The translations under genes were made by a program, and so were the position numbers. Below, in pieces: positions 25,899 through 38,600 of a stretch of 64,000 nt of DNA (positions within the stretch are counted from its first letter, which is position 1; each line of letters opens with the position of its first letter). Source of the stretch: Nomia melanderi (taxonomy: Eukaryota; Arthropoda; Insecta; Hymenoptera; Halictidae); NCBI RefSeq assembly GCF_051020985.1, contig NC_135007.1:4965501-5029500 (forward strand), read 5' to 3'. The notes under the pieces are model-generated. The model was not told the DNA's origin. It ran no database searches and was given only the letters and a program-made list of their open reading frames with translations.

Positions 25899-26554
25899 TT
25901 GGGTCGTCCCATAAATAATGTTTTTTACATTTCTATTATTTTTAAAAATAAGGATTAACAAAACTTTGTTTAAAGTAAGCATAATATACAGATAGACAAT
26001 CTATAGATAGTGAAGTTTTAAATTAAAAACAGTTTTGTTTATCTTCATTTTTTAAAATAACAGAAATATATAAAACATTATTCATTTATTCACTTACTAT
26101 TTACCAAACGCAAGCATACTCCACTATCAGGTTGAAGTAAAAGTTTGACGTTTTCCGTACGTGGTTAACAAAATAATTTGTTGTCCTCGAAACAGATAAC
26201 ATCTGTCTTCAAATTATTGTAACACGTATAAAGGACACTCCTTTTTTCGTTTTTACTTAGTTTTCCTTTATCGAGCGAATAGGTGACACTTTTTGTTTCC
26301 TATGAAAAACAGGCATCAAAACTTTCTCATCAACCCAATGCACACCTAACCGAAACAACAACTATCATTCAATGATCCGTGTTCACCAGTTCCTAGATCA
26401 AGATTCTCAGATGAGAACAAGAATCAGTTTCTCTCGGGGCGCCGCGTGGCGATTTACACCGAACATTACCAGGAGCAAATGAACCTGTTGCCCGAGAGGA
26501 TTTAAAGCGTGTTACCCGCTATCCAATAAGAGCAGCTCAACGGGGACGACCCAA
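25899..26554. mobile_element. Candidate non-autonomous element with 12-bp TIRs (TTGGGTCGTCCC)
   Basis: TTGGGTCGTCCC at 25899-25910 is exactly repeated inverted at 26543-26554. Just inside the left end, CATAAATAATGTTTT...TTTCTATTATTTT is inverted at about 26045-26090, giving a secondary hairpin of about 195 bp. There is no coding. The terminus resembles mariner-type ends, but no clear TA duplication is visible. The element may be only the inner 195-bp hairpin. Confidence 0.45.
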
Positions 26555-26910
26555 TAAATTGCAGTTTATCTTCGTTTGTTCGTTGGTTTTGTCATTAAAC
26601 GAATTTGCGAGTCGACAATACACAACCGTGATTCCTCCGGGAGATTTGTTACGGCGAAGAGATGTTGCGATAATCTTCCTTCTTCCTCCGCCGAAACGGT
26701 CCACCGCTCTTCCATCTTCATTCCCTCCAGTGAACCGGTTTCAAACTCGTTTCCGTGACTTCTGGTAATCACTCGAACGACCTTCTCCGGTTATTCGTCG
26801 CTGGCCAATGTCGGGTATTTTATTCCAATGCGTAACGCACTGGGAACCATGGGCTTTCCCTGGCCGCTCATTCTTTTCAAGGTCATCAGCCTGTTACCTA
26901 CAGAAACGAT
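26555..26910. other. GC-rich intergenic patch
   Basis: The GC content is above the flanks from about 26400 to 26900, with short overlapping open frames on both strands and no known protein. It may be a conserved regulatory patch; this is only a guess from composition. Confidence 0.3.
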
Positions 26911-27505
26911 ACTACAGGGTAACTATTGATGGACTGAGTGATATCAAACAAAAATAACTGTTGCAAATACGTTTTTTAAACAATTTTCTATTATTCTTTT
27001 TGGAAATATAATTAATAGATACTTTTCAGTATTATGTGTGAAAAGCATTCCTCAAATGACCACCATTTTCCTGCTTATAAATATGGGCTCTTTTCATAGT
27101 ATTTTTCGTGATTTTATGCAAAATTTAAGGTCCTAAACGTCGGATTTCGGATCAAATGTTTTTTTTAAGTTCTTAAATTGTTTGAGGTTTCTTTACCTAA
27201 ATCCGTTTTTTCAAATAGCCTCGCAAAAAGACGCCTAGGGGCAAATGAGATGAATGCGGAGGCCAAACATTTTCGCCATTTTTAAAAATTATTCGGTATA
27301 TTCTTTGAATTTTAATAATTAATTTTTCACTGAAATAGAAAAACTCAATGACTTTCACTCGTTGCTGGACATTATGCGGAGCCATTTTAATTTAAAGTAA
27401 TAATTTAATACTCTACAACCTACAAAGAAAGAAAATAAAAAAGATTGAAAATGAACGAGTTATGACTTTTTCAAAGCCTTCAGTCTTTCAGTGACCATCC
27501 TGTAT
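26911..27505 (-). pseudogene. Internally deleted DDE (IS630/Tc1-like) transposon with transposase remnant
   Basis: On the minus strand an ATG at 27385 opens a 62-codon frame. It starts MAPHNVQQRVKVIEFFYF and IKIQRIYRIIF, like the N-terminal helix-turn-helix region (EQRV.IVE.FY.....TQR.FR..F) of insect DDE transposases. It then jumps to WPPHSSHLPLGVFLRGYL, the counterpart of the WPPRSPDLTPLDFFLWGYLK block near the C-terminus. A further tail, RAHIYKQENGGH, is visible at about 27100-27050 after stops. The ends ACAGGGTAACT (about 26912) and, inverted, ATACAGGATGGTCACTG (about 27505) are transposon-like termini. The catalytic middle is deleted, so it is inactive. Confidence 0.72.
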
Positions 27506-27974
27506 AAATGATGCACCTGAAAAGTGTCTCGATTCTGTTACATCATGCTGTATTTCCGATCGAAACGTGTCCCTCACGTTTTATCTTTGTTCAGTAAATA
27601 ATGTATAATTGACGCGTTATCTGTCGTGACTCGTCGCCGATGACTGGCGCTTCCGAATAGCTTATACAATTGTAACAAGACTATTGTTATCGAAGGAATG
27701 TTTGTTGGTAATGTAAGGAAGTAAGTAATAGTGCAAAATCTAGATTGTGCTGTTGAATATTAATTAATTATGGTGGCCCGCAGTAATTCCATTTGTTTCT
27801 GTTGTGGACGGAATAAATTGTAATTTATGTGGAACATATAGAATTTGGATGTTATTAATTTACTTAAATGAATATGTTACTAAGAACAACGAGGAAGAAT
27901 ATCTTTTCTTTTTGGTAAAGTTAGAAAGCTGTATGCTTATAATTACTTTGCGAGGAGACTTCAGTTTTTGGTGT

Positions 27975-28198
27975 TTAACGCTAAAACTACCGATCAATGA
28001 AATTGACTGTTTTGTATTTCCTTATAAAATTTACAAAAACACATTTATCAAAATGTCAATTTGCTTATATATCAGTTTGGGTTTATTAAAACCAATTTAT
28101 TTGATAACTTCTCAGAAAATTATTTATATTTTTCCAATAATTGTAGAAAACAAGATCTGAGATGGATCGATATGACCTATCTGGTAGTTCTGGTATTG
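27975..28198 (+). mobile_element. TTAA-bounded MITE (CACTAAAACTACC family)
   Basis: It begins TTAACGCTAAAACTACCGATC and ends ATCTGGTAGTTCTGGTATTGA. It is 224 bp, like the copies at 38376 and 62228. The long open frame crossing it (27804-28160) is an accident of AT-rich sequence and this repeat. Confidence 0.7.
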
Positions 28199-31100
28199 AG
28201 TACTTATATTCAGTAAAGTGGTAAAAAGAAATATCTTTTTCACTTAAGTATCTGCTGAATGGTTTACTGCTTCCTTAGAGAGAAACAGAAAATAGGGAAC
28301 GCCGTAAACTATTGTCTTATGAGTACCTCGTTACTATTTTTCTACGATTACGTACATTAACTTCGAATATATGATCGTTCAATTTATCTTTCACATATTT
28401 TTCAATAAAACAGATAAGTTTATAAATCGCCGAACAAATTATCAAGTAATTTTGAACGATTCTGTATGCACCAGCATGATTGATCGTAATAGATCGGCGT
28501 CACATATGTGTGACTGTTATGTTCTTCGGTCGTTAACCTTGAGAAGTAAATGAAGTTGCAGTAGCTTATTAGTTAAATGTAAAATGTGTACGTAATACTG
28601 GAACCATTACTGACGTCTTTTAACATCTAATGGAGAACTAGAATATGAATATATTTTGATATATGACAAACGATTTCGTAACTAACAAAGTAATAATGAC
28701 GAATATATTAAAACACAAATCATCGCATACTACTTCTGTAAGTTCTTTTAACAATAAAAATGGTGATTTTTTAAAAATAAATAAAAATAAAGACAGTATC
28801 TATAACTTGATTATATTTATCAATGAACATTATCAGTAACATGATAAAAAAACAATACATTAACATGACTTTTTCAATGACACTTGATAAATTCATTTGA
28901 ATATTCACCCAACTTCTTTCTTATCATCCCAATGAATATATTTATAACTAAAAATATATATGACAGCGAGGAATGGTATGATATTGCAAATGTATTTTTA
29001 TTATACTAGACATACATAAAAATATATACAAAATTTTAAGTTTGTATGTTCGCTTAATAATTTGAAAGAAAATTTAAAGATTTCACTAAAACGGAATCTC
29101 TAAAAGATTTGCATTACTTTTAAGAATAAAAGAACAATGATTAAAGAAATTGGAAAGGTTAATTAATGCTCTAAAACTTCTACTACTTTTGAAAGTATAA
29201 TAATATTTGATATAAATTAAGTATGGTAGTTAGTACTACTAGTAATGGTAGTTATGTTATAAAAATAACAATAAGTTTGAAAACGTTTATCATTTTTTTA
29301 GTTTACATTTGGAATTCGTGCATTTCACACAAATTTGTCTGCGGAAAGATACTCCAATGATAATTCTGTTGCAACATTCAACCCAACTATTGAACTGGCA
29401 CTGATAACGTGATAATGCAATACCTTCGGGTATTTACATGAATCTGAATGGAATGAATTATTTGAGACATTGGTGTCATCCCATTTCCCCCCTGCCGCTA
29501 TTCCAGACAAAAACATTTGCATTACTGATCGCGGCTATAAATGATACTGCAAAATTTTACAAATTCATGTTTTCAATGTTTCGGAACAGAATCGTTTCCA
29601 TTGTTTTGAAAGCGTATCAGACCACGTCAGATAACGTTTACTAATCGTTACGTATAATTAGACTGAATATCTTTACACAGAAATAGATGTTAATGAGTTA
29701 ATTTATGGAAACTGAAATAAACAAGAACATCTTTCATATTCGTAAACCGATAAGTATCTTATTAAGCGTCTTCAAACATTTTATAATATCGATTTCTGAA
29801 ATATTAAATATTATAACGATAAATAAGTAGTTAATTATTATTTTGAACTGTAATGTTTATTATGTTTAAGAAGAACTAAATAGATTCTTGTACTTGAACG
29901 TAAATATTATTCTTGCTGGTGTCACCACAGTATTTTGAACACATTCTAATAAACTATTAGTATGTCAATATTTTTATATTTATCCAACGAAACAGAAAGG
30001 AAAAGTAAAATAGAAACTTTTTTTCCTACTTTGTTCAAGAAAAGTCGGTTTAGTGCTTTGCTAGACTTTATAATTAACTAAAAAAACTATAATTCCTGCT
30101 GCAGATATTATTGGCTAGGAAGATATTATTCAATAATTTAGATATTATCGCAGTGATTAATGTAACGGAAGAAGAACGAAAGAAAAAGGATAAGAGACTA
30201 AAGATCGAGCGACAGCATATACTCATAGCACAACAATGGCGAACACAATGAGTAATTAGTATCAGAGTTATCCATAGATTTTCCGCGTAGAATTGGCGAC
30301 CTTGAACGCCAATGCCGATAATTATCGGCCTGACCGGAGTGATTAAAGAACATTACTGTCTTCCGTGAAAATCACAATGTGTACTTTCATAATGGACTTA
30401 TGAAATTATGCAAAAAGTTTTTGCGTCTGAATAATGATCGACGAATACGTTCATTAATAGTTCCTAATTACCCGAACGTTTCAACTGAACCGTAAAAGTA
30501 GAGTGAAAAAAAGGTAGAATTATCGGTTGCCTTGGGTTTGTAGGTGTGTTCAAAGAAATTAATTAATTATGCACATTTTATACCCTTTTTTCGTGTAAAG
30601 AAACGCGAGAAACTTGTGCACCTAATGATAATTGGCAACTACTACCTTTAACCTTTTTTTCCGGTCCTACAATATATTAATTATAAATACAAGAATAGGT
30701 CAATTAGTATTACAAGGTAATATAAGTAATTAATACCATTTGCAATCATTAAGATGAATAAATGGGTTTTTCATTCTTTAATCTTCTATCTCACTTTCGC
30801 TAATACACGATTAACTTGTCAGATTGCAATAAGAATTTGTCACAAAAATATTTGAAAACGTTACTTTTCAAAAGCGACGATTACGAATTCCTATTTTATT
30901 AACCAATATTTCATTCGTTATTTAAAACCTGAAATCTTTAAAAAAGAGTTCAATAACAAAGCTTCATTGATTTTACGAACGTTAATCCCATGGATAATGA
31001 GTTTAAATTGTTAACATTTCCACAAACTTCGTTTGTATCAAAATTCACCTCGATTCAAATTTTCAGATAAATATTGCAAAGAAAGTGCACTCCAACGCTT

Positions 31101-32100
31101 GGAACAATTTGCCTTATTAATTTATTATACATTACCTGTCAGGATGTTACAATTGATTCCGCGCCGGCCGTTTCTTGCGAAATTTAAAGCTCACGTGCAA
31201 ATGGAAAGGAGGAAGAAAAAAAAATCACGATGGTTTATCAGTTTTATTGCCATAGCTTATTCCGAAAATCAGGGACAAACTGAATTTATGAGAGCGAGTT
31301 AATTCCAGTGATGAAGTTATCTCCTGCATTGGAGGGACTGTGACTTCCGGTTCGAACCGGAGGATCGCCTTTGCCATACTTCCCGCTCCGCGTTAATAAA
31401 CGCGCGCGTAGTAAGTACTCGTAAATAACGACGAGATCAATTAATGTCTTCCTCTACGTGAACGTTGCGAAACTTTGCCGTCTGTAATCAAATACAATGT
31501 CTTTGACAGATTCCTTTTTTTCCTTACTGAATCCCATTCCTGTGCAACAGAAGAGTATAGATCAAGAATGCTTCAAGCATTTCTAACATGTTCAACGTGT
31601 CGACTTATGACTATTTACATAGTAGGATTCACATTCTACGGGCACTGTAAAAAAATAAAGAGATTCCGTTCGTTTGCACTTACTCAACTTGTTAAATAGA
31701 TATTAACGTTTAATCCAGCACTGTTACGCCGACGTAAGTTCCCGAATGCAATCGCTATCAGTCGCACTTACCTACATCCACATAAGTTCGTAATTCAACT
31801 TCGTTTATGCAATAATGTGCACTGACTTCAGGATGCGGTGGGTATTCGAGTTAAAAGCGATCTACGCACTTCATACTCAGCAATTATGTGCGATTAAGCG
31901 TAAGTATTTCATCAGCATCAGCTTGACGCTAGAACTGTAACATGAGTTTTTGAAACCCACGGGTTGGCCGTCGAATAATTATTCAAATGACTGGTCTTAT
32001 CTGTCATATGATCTAATGTCGAAGTTCGTGCGACGCGCGTGTGACTGAACGAAACTTTTACTGGGAACATTGGTTTCACGCGTTTAGCCTGTTAATTGTG
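28199..32100. other. AT-rich intergenic stretch, no gene recognised
   Basis: The longest open frames are under 90 codons and have no known motifs. A palindromic CCGGTTCGAACCGG at about 31350 was checked as a tRNA T-arm and rejected. A GC-richer bit lies at 31330-31420. Nothing else could be supported. Confidence 0.5.
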
Positions 32101-32318
32101 TTAACATTAATATTGGCACATACATGCACATTTGATTTTAGTTTAACATTAACGTCCATCGAACGGACATTTCTTTTTTTTAAATATTTTCCATAACTAT
32201 CTCTGTCCGTCTTCGTATCGTTCGATTCGTGTCAATTTGAACAAAATAAACTGTAGTCAAATGGAAACTAAAATCATCTTTGTCTGCTCTCAAAAAAATT
32301 CGGTCCTGAACAGATTAA
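32101..32318 (-). mobile_element. TTAA-bounded repeat (TTTCAGGGCCGAATTC family), inverted copy
   Basis: Read on the minus strand it aligns with 11554-11793 at roughly 85% identity, including AGTTTATTTTGTT, GAAGACGGAC and GTCCGTTCGATGGACGTTAA. It is directly followed by a 30-base stub of the CAGTTAAC family (GATGACATATATACTCATCG...GGTTAA). Confidence 0.7.
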
Positions 32319-32347
32319 GATGACATATATACTCATCGAATGGTTAA

Positions 32348-34191
32348 TATCTAACAATGTTCTCGATTTATTCTGTGGCGCCGTACGAGAAACAAGAACA
32401 GGTGCACGTTTATCTGGTGATTCTCTTTCCTTCAAGGGTATCAAGTTTCTGCGGAAACGTAAGTATCTTTGCCGCATGGAATTTCCGAGTCTCCGTATTC
32501 GGTGTCTCTAATGGAATCCATTACTCATTGCGATCGATCGACGGGGGTTGCTTTGTTCGCGGGATTCGAAAGCTATTAATCGATGGTAATCGAACGAATT
32601 GGGTCAATCTTGTTTTGCGAAAATTTGTAAAGCACTTGTTGATTCGTGCCTTACACGAGCTCACGCGTAAACGTTCGATGCTAGAACTTCCGAGTGTCAA
32701 CTAACAATCTCGAAGTGCTGCAATGTGTTTCAGTTAATCTTCGAATAATTGCTCATTAAATTTGTGGAGAGCACTGCATAATAATTAGATTGCGAACACA
32801 TATTTGTGTACGGGTTGTCTTGTAATTGATGGTACAATCTAAAGGAGGTACACTCTATGAAGAGAGTTAAGTTAAAAATTTAAATTACAATTTCTTCGTT
32901 TCATCTATCTTGTTTAAGAAGATTGGGTTTGTTCATTTTTGGAGTACACACGTGAATATTTGACTAAGTTGATTTAGACCGAATATAAGCCTGTGGATAT
33001 TATTTTATGTGAAAAAATAAGTAAAAAGTTTATTATAAATTGTATAAAATTTGATGGATTTAAATATGGTTTGAACATTGAAATTTGTCTTTGGCTGGCG
33101 AACTGGTGCTTTGACTCTGTAACAGATTATCCACCTCCACCGTTACGACATTTAATTTGTTACTAAAGAAAGAAACTGTGAATAAGATCTTTTGTTCTAA
33201 AAATACGAAAGAATAGTTGATCTATAAACATTGAATGGAAAAGTGTAAAGAATATTTGTTTACATTCATGATGTATAATTGCAATTACATGTGAAGTATT
33301 TTAATCGTTATCCAGAAATGTGTAGTAGCTACAGCCCTTATTTATGTAATCCTCATTAATTCGGTTCACAGATTAATCACTAGATATTGATGACTGGAAT
33401 GTGTGATTATTTCCTCATATGAATTAATTCAGTGAGATAGAGTATGTAGTGTTAAATTCTAAGTGTATTTGTAAACTTTTGTCCATAAATTTTGTCACAT
33501 CTATGTAAAATTATTCATTCTAATTTTATTATAATGAACATTATATCGTTACATAACAGACTAATTTTAATCCGACTATTAAGAGTTCAAACGATATAAA
33601 AGGCTATTAGTATTGTCAGTAATGTTTATGATTAGCACCTTATTAAAATGGTTGAAACCAGTTATACGCACATAAATTGTAAGTGACACTCACAAAAAAT
33701 GAAAGCATTATAAACTTATTCATGAAAATGAATGTACAAGTTTACAAAGGTATATAAAATTTAAAATTACTGAAATATGTGACTACATTGTTAATAATAA
33801 AATAATTTCACCTCTGTGTATTCAAAATGTTTTCTTGTGTCTCCATTCTAAAGCACTCAGAAATTTATTATCAATACATTAATCATTCATTTCGACGAAT
33901 GAAGAATAATCATAGTTGCTTTACATACAATTCTTATATTCTCAATCCTGGCGGAAATACAAATAGAAATCATGTCTCATCGAAGTAATAACTAGACCGC
34001 AATCTTTTGTCCATGTACTGCAAGTACGAATTCGCAAAATACACGAAACCATTTACATTAACAACATTAATAACGCTTTCACTTCATCTTCAGTAGAAAA
34101 AACTTCTTACATAGTGAGATAAATTTTACTTTATATTCATTCTTATGAAAAATATGATCATTAACAAGTAAAATTCCTGAGTGCATAACAT
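32348..34191. other. Intergenic stretch with a GC patch, no gene recognised
   Basis: A GC-moderate patch at about 32360-32710 holds a 115-codon open frame without known motifs. The rest is AT-rich. No tRNA or credible exon was seen. Confidence 0.45.
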
Positions 34192-34510
34192 TTAACCCCT
34201 TGTCTTATTATTCATTGGTCATTAAGCTTACAAGAGTTACATAACTTTCAATGATATTCCAACAAAATACAAATTATACATCGTCGAAGTAACTTTTTTA
34301 ATTATACCACTAAATGAAACATATTTTCCAAAACTCGAATATTCATAATATTAACGCTGTTATTCCATCTATATTCCATCTATATTAATGCTAAAACTAC
34401 CTTACCAATCAAAATGACTGGTTTTGGTTTTTTTGTTTCGCAATTATTGTTATCTTCAAAGTTATCTTAAAAAAAATTAGTAGTTTCACTTGAATACTAT
34501 AATAAATGTC
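34192..34510 (+). repeat. Fragments of two MITE families
   Basis: TTAACCCCTTGTCTTATTA (34192 on) looks like the left end of the 16779 family. TTAATGCTAAAACTACC with ATCAAAATGACTGGTTTT (from about 34384) is the left half of the CACTAAAACTACC family. Neither right end is clear. Confidence 0.5.
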
Positions 34511-34730
34511 TGATGAAACCAAGAACAAGCTATTTTTACAATCTGTATGGATTACATATCAATCATACTAACTGTTCATTAGTTCCAATGTCAATTAACT
34601 TCACAAAATCCTTACAAGTTCATTCAATGTCACAGAACGAAGCGTTAACAAATCATTTTCACAATCACAACACTTTTCCCACGAAAGATCCACCTTAAGG
34701 GAACAACTACAAGAAACAACCCAATTCCAA

Positions 34731-35069
34731 GTGTCCAAACGCTCACGGTGCATTCTCACTGAAATTGAGCCGCAGGCTGATCTGACATCAAACACTGGCC
34801 CCGAGTGCACTCACCTCGGTGTCAGGCCTTTCGTGACGCAGGAACAAAAGTCCCCAACGAAAACGATGGGAAAAGAAAAGCAGGATCGAGAGACGCGACG
34901 TGGCGCGTCATGAGGAAACCCGTGGTGGCGAGGTGGGGTTTCGCTCCGCGAGATTCCCCGTCCGCGGAGTTCTCCAGTGACGTCACGCGGACGATCCTCG
35001 GGGCCCCAAACGCGTCGTCCAATGGCGGCGCTGCGCGGCTGGTGGGGCACCGCTTTCGTCTGCACGCGC
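34731..35069. other. CpG-rich sequence upstream of the candidate TATA box
   Basis: This is the sharpest CpG-rich block in the window. The open frames on both strands (up to 136 codons) overlap each other and are low-complexity R/S/P-rich, as expected of GC-rich promoter DNA rather than protein. Confidence 0.45.
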
Positions 35070-35107
35070 TATAAAGCCTCACTAATTGCCCACGCCGCGA
35101 ACAGTCC
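35070..35107 (+). promoter_or_regulatory. Candidate core promoter: TATA box plus initiator
   Basis: TATAAAG starts at 35070 in a CpG-rich block (about 34.75-35.45 kb). An ACAGT initiator-like sequence (arthropod consensus TCAGT) has its A at 35103, 33 bases downstream, which is correct core-promoter spacing. It lies on the same strand as the transporter and upstream of it, and no other gene is visible in between. Assigning it to the transporter is inference. Confidence 0.55.
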
Positions 35108-35506
35108 GTGCGTGCCCCTTTTTAAACGACGATGTAGTGGCGGCGTCCCGAAAAATTCCCGGGGATCTCGTGCGTACACGTCGGCCAAGATCATTGTCAC
35201 GATCGTGATCGGTACACGTGTTTCGTGCCGCAGCCACACGAGACAGGAGTCGCTCGTCCGTTCGTCGGTGAAACCGGATTTCTCGGTATCTTCGGAGTTA
35301 CCTGCAGCTCGCTACGCAGGGGATCTTCGTTCTTTCGCGGCCGAATTCTCGAATTTTCTCGGCGAACCTGTCGATCAATCGGAGTGAAAGAGTATCTTTG
35401 TGCGCTCACCCGGATTTTTATCATTCTTCCCTCGTTTCGTCAGCTTCCACGAACCAGCTGATCCCGGAGCCGGGATTATCGTGACGTGAATCGGAACACT
35501 GAGAAG
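35103..35506 (+). other. Candidate 5' non-coding first exon
   Basis: A GC-rich stretch runs from the predicted start site to the donor GAGAAG|GTAAAT at 35507. Its first ATG (about 35133) is followed at once by TAG. It contains no recognisable protein. The transporter's start exon has an acceptor 11 bases before the ATG, so an untranslated exon must exist somewhere upstream, and this is the best-looking candidate. A second possible donor is GAG|GTAATT near 35673. Confidence 0.45.
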
Positions 35507-37995
35507 GTAAATCAAGGATACGAACGTGATATTGACGTGCATTCGTTTTCTTGGATTTTGATCCCTCGTACAAAGTAGTGTTTCATATATAATGGGAGCA
35601 TACCTTTTGCACGCTCGTTGGAAACACTGAATCAGTTGTTGCGATTTAATAGGCACGCGGCGTGGTGTTTCAGAGGTAATTTTAGTCTGCTGATTGCGAA
35701 GTGTATGGTTTGTTATCGGTATTCTTTTCTAACGCCTTTTTAACTGGAATCCTGTTACTGAGATTTTTTCACATGCAAGCTAATCGATTAGGAGTTTGCT
35801 CATTTTTCCTTGCTTCGGTGCATTATTCAAAGTATGCTTTAGATGTTGATGACTGAATCTAGATAACGCGACTATTAGGCACGTTCCGGTAGCTGAAGTG
35901 TTGAAGTATCTATTTCTTAACCCTCCGCTGGTAGTATGAGTTTTTATTTATGTAGCTGGGAATACGAACCTTTTATGTCTTGATTTTTCATTGCTGAGAG
36001 TTTTGTGGAAGTTTGACAGAGTTTTAAGATACTTATTATAGTTCCTAGTTTAATATATAAATAATATGTTAACTAGATTTTCATATGATTTTGCAATAAA
36101 TATTGAAAATCTTGGTGAAGTTATGAAGAGATAAGATCTTCGACACGGTGAGATAAGATCTGTAATAAATCTTCGATTATAGATTTAAACTTTAGTAATG
36201 TTATATTCTTTCTAAATGATAAATGCAAATGAAATACAAATGGAAACTATATAATTGCACCACTGTTGAATGCGTCATTGATAGTGCATCTGTATTTTCC
36301 CTTCAATGATAACAAACCTGAAAGTTTTCTATATTTAAGGTATATGTGAATGAACATTGCAAATTAAATTATCAATTTGCATTATAATCTATGATCTTAC
36401 AGATTTTATTTAATGATGTTTCCCGAGCTGATTTGTTTTTTCATTGCTGCGATTACCGTTGCATTTGAAAAATTCATTACAAAACCCTCGTGTTAATCAT
36501 TTTTTAAAACACTATCAAATATTTGCTCATATAGAAAGCATCAATATACTTTGGTAGTTTCGCTAAAGTGAAATGAAATATCTTTTGGATCTATTAAAGT
36601 AAATGGTTTCAAACGACGCACTTATTATTGTATAAAAATAATATCATAAACTCTACAAAAAAATACAATAAATTCAAATAAAATAATAGGCATTTATAAA
36701 TCGATTCACATATGGATACAGAAAAGCGACGAAACCTTCTCATTGAACCAATAATTTAATGAAAACCACTGTAGAGAAAGTGTACTATCGTTTAATTTCC
36801 TTTTTGTTAAAATAAAAGGAAATAATTTATAACGACGTGAAATTGAATAGAAAAAGAAACAGTAAATGAGAACTGCGATAAAGTTCATTGATGATCGGTG
36901 GAAAGATCGTAATCGATGCTTGGTAAAAGGTAGAAAGGTAGAGCCCGAAGCTGAGACAATTCCTACCGATTTCATGGGCAACAGTGCGTCACAAGTACCG
37001 AGTTTCCACTCCTCTGTATTCTTTTTCCACCGCGTTTTCGAAACTGTCAACCGCTGGCACGCGACACGGTGCAGGTGAAAATGGACTATGTGAATGCGAT
37101 TGATGATCCACTTTTCATCGCGGCACTATTATTGCTCGTCGCTAACTGGGTTCGCGGAGTGCGTGTTGGTGGTTGTCTATACAATATATCTTGAAATACG
37201 TGGGAAATACTGTAGAGATGAATTCTGGATGCAAACATGGTAAAACAATTTCACACAAACAAACACTGGGTGTTATCTTGTTTTCTGGATATAATTTGCT
37301 TAGTTTTTACAATAATCTTTCACATGCATAAATGCAGCATAGGTATACATTGATATACTCTTTATTTGCAGCTATAAGATAATTACAACTGAAAAAGAAA
37401 CAGTTCCTATTCATTTCTCATTTAACATAATCTATGCACATTATTTTTCAAAACTTTAAAATACTGTTTAGAAAAGAGATAAGTTTTAATACAATTAATA
37501 TAGAAACAAATTTCATTTTTATACTGATCAGCTAGTCGTACAAAATTGAAAAACCTTTACAAATATATTTGTAACTTTTATTTGTGCTCAACGTGTAGGA
37601 ACATTTTGTTTAAATACTTTACGACATTGTATTACTACTAGACTTATGGACATTTATCGTTGTTATGTACACGCGAACTTAGAGTTGAATTTCGTAAGTG
37701 GCTCCGTATTTAGTGGAATTTCTATTTTTTCATCCGGCACCGTTTCGTCTTCGACAGTGAACAAATCTGTCTTTGCAAGGGGGTGTAGAGCTTATATATT
37801 AAAAAAGCTGGTAGTGAGGCAGTCGACACAATCCTCAAGACTATCTGCGACAACGACGCTTGACGTGCTGTTGACTCGAGTACTTCGGTTACCTGAACAT
37901 TCGACAACTAGTTGACTTGACGCCTCGAGCAATAAAGTAATTAACGGATATCCCGTTCTCGCGTGTTAACACTTATACAGTTTATTCTATCGCTT

Positions 37996-38317
37996 TTAAC
38001 ACTAAGTTTGCGGAACATGTCAATTTGACGCACATCGAATTTTATAAAGATTATTTCTTAAATTTGTATGTCGATTTTTATTGATGCAGTTATACGAATA
38101 CGTATTCCGATTATCTATTTGTAAACCCCTAATTTCTGAGATCTGAATAAACAGACATCAATTGTTCTAGAAAGAATAGAAGACTATACAATAAATGTCT
38201 ATTTTGGTTTTGGAAATTAGACGTTTAAAAGTATACAATTAGGACACATATTTGCGTATTTCCATCAATCAAAATTTACCCAAACTTAAGAGTTAAATTC
38301 GGCACGTCTAGTGTTAT
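37996..38317 (+). mobile_element. MITE (TTAACACTAAGTTTGCGG family)
   Basis: It begins TTAACACTAAGTTTGCGGAAC and ends CACGTCTAGTGTTAT, an imperfect inverted repeat. Interior blocks (ATTGATGCA, CTAATTTCTGAGATCT, GTTCTAGAAAGAATAGA) are shared with 2886-3280 and 48230-48398. Confidence 0.65.
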
Positions 38318-38375
38318 AAGACAGTACAAGATATTAAATTTTTATTAAACACTATATTTCTATAAAGTGCAAATT

Positions 38376-38600
38376 AACACTAAAACTACCAGACAGGTCA
38401 CAATGACCCGTTACTGACTTCTTCTTTTTACAATTACGGAAAAGATAACAGATGTTTCTGTGAGAAATTATCAAAGAAATTGATTCATCAATACGCAAGT
38501 TGAATTGTAAATGAATAAAGGTCTCAATAAATGCATTCTTGTAGTTTCTATAAAGGAATTTCAAAAGGTCAATTTAACTGCTCGGTAGTTTTAGTGTTAA
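38376..38600 (+). mobile_element. TTAA-bounded MITE, intact 17-bp TIRs (CACTAAAACTACC family)
   Basis: TTAACACTAAAACTACC at the left is perfectly inverted at the right (GGTAGTTTTAGTGTTAA). It is 225 bp. Related copies are at 27975, 44368 and 62228, and end fragments at 34384 and 56770. This is the best-preserved member in the window. There is no coding. Confidence 0.88.

Noticed and set aside
27804..28160. 118-codon open frame as a small membrane protein
   Set aside because: It runs through a TTAA-bounded MITE (27975-28198) and is just hydrophobic codons from AT-rich DNA.
31340..31370. CCGGTTCGAACCGG as a possible tRNA T-arm
   Set aside because: No A-box, anticodon stem or acceptor stem can be built around it. 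It is simply a palindrome.
34811..35461. Overlapping open frames of 75-136 codons on both strands as coding exons
   Set aside because: They overlap each other in several frames, are R/S/P-rich and lack motifs. The CpG-rich promoter-like DNA explains the lack of stops.
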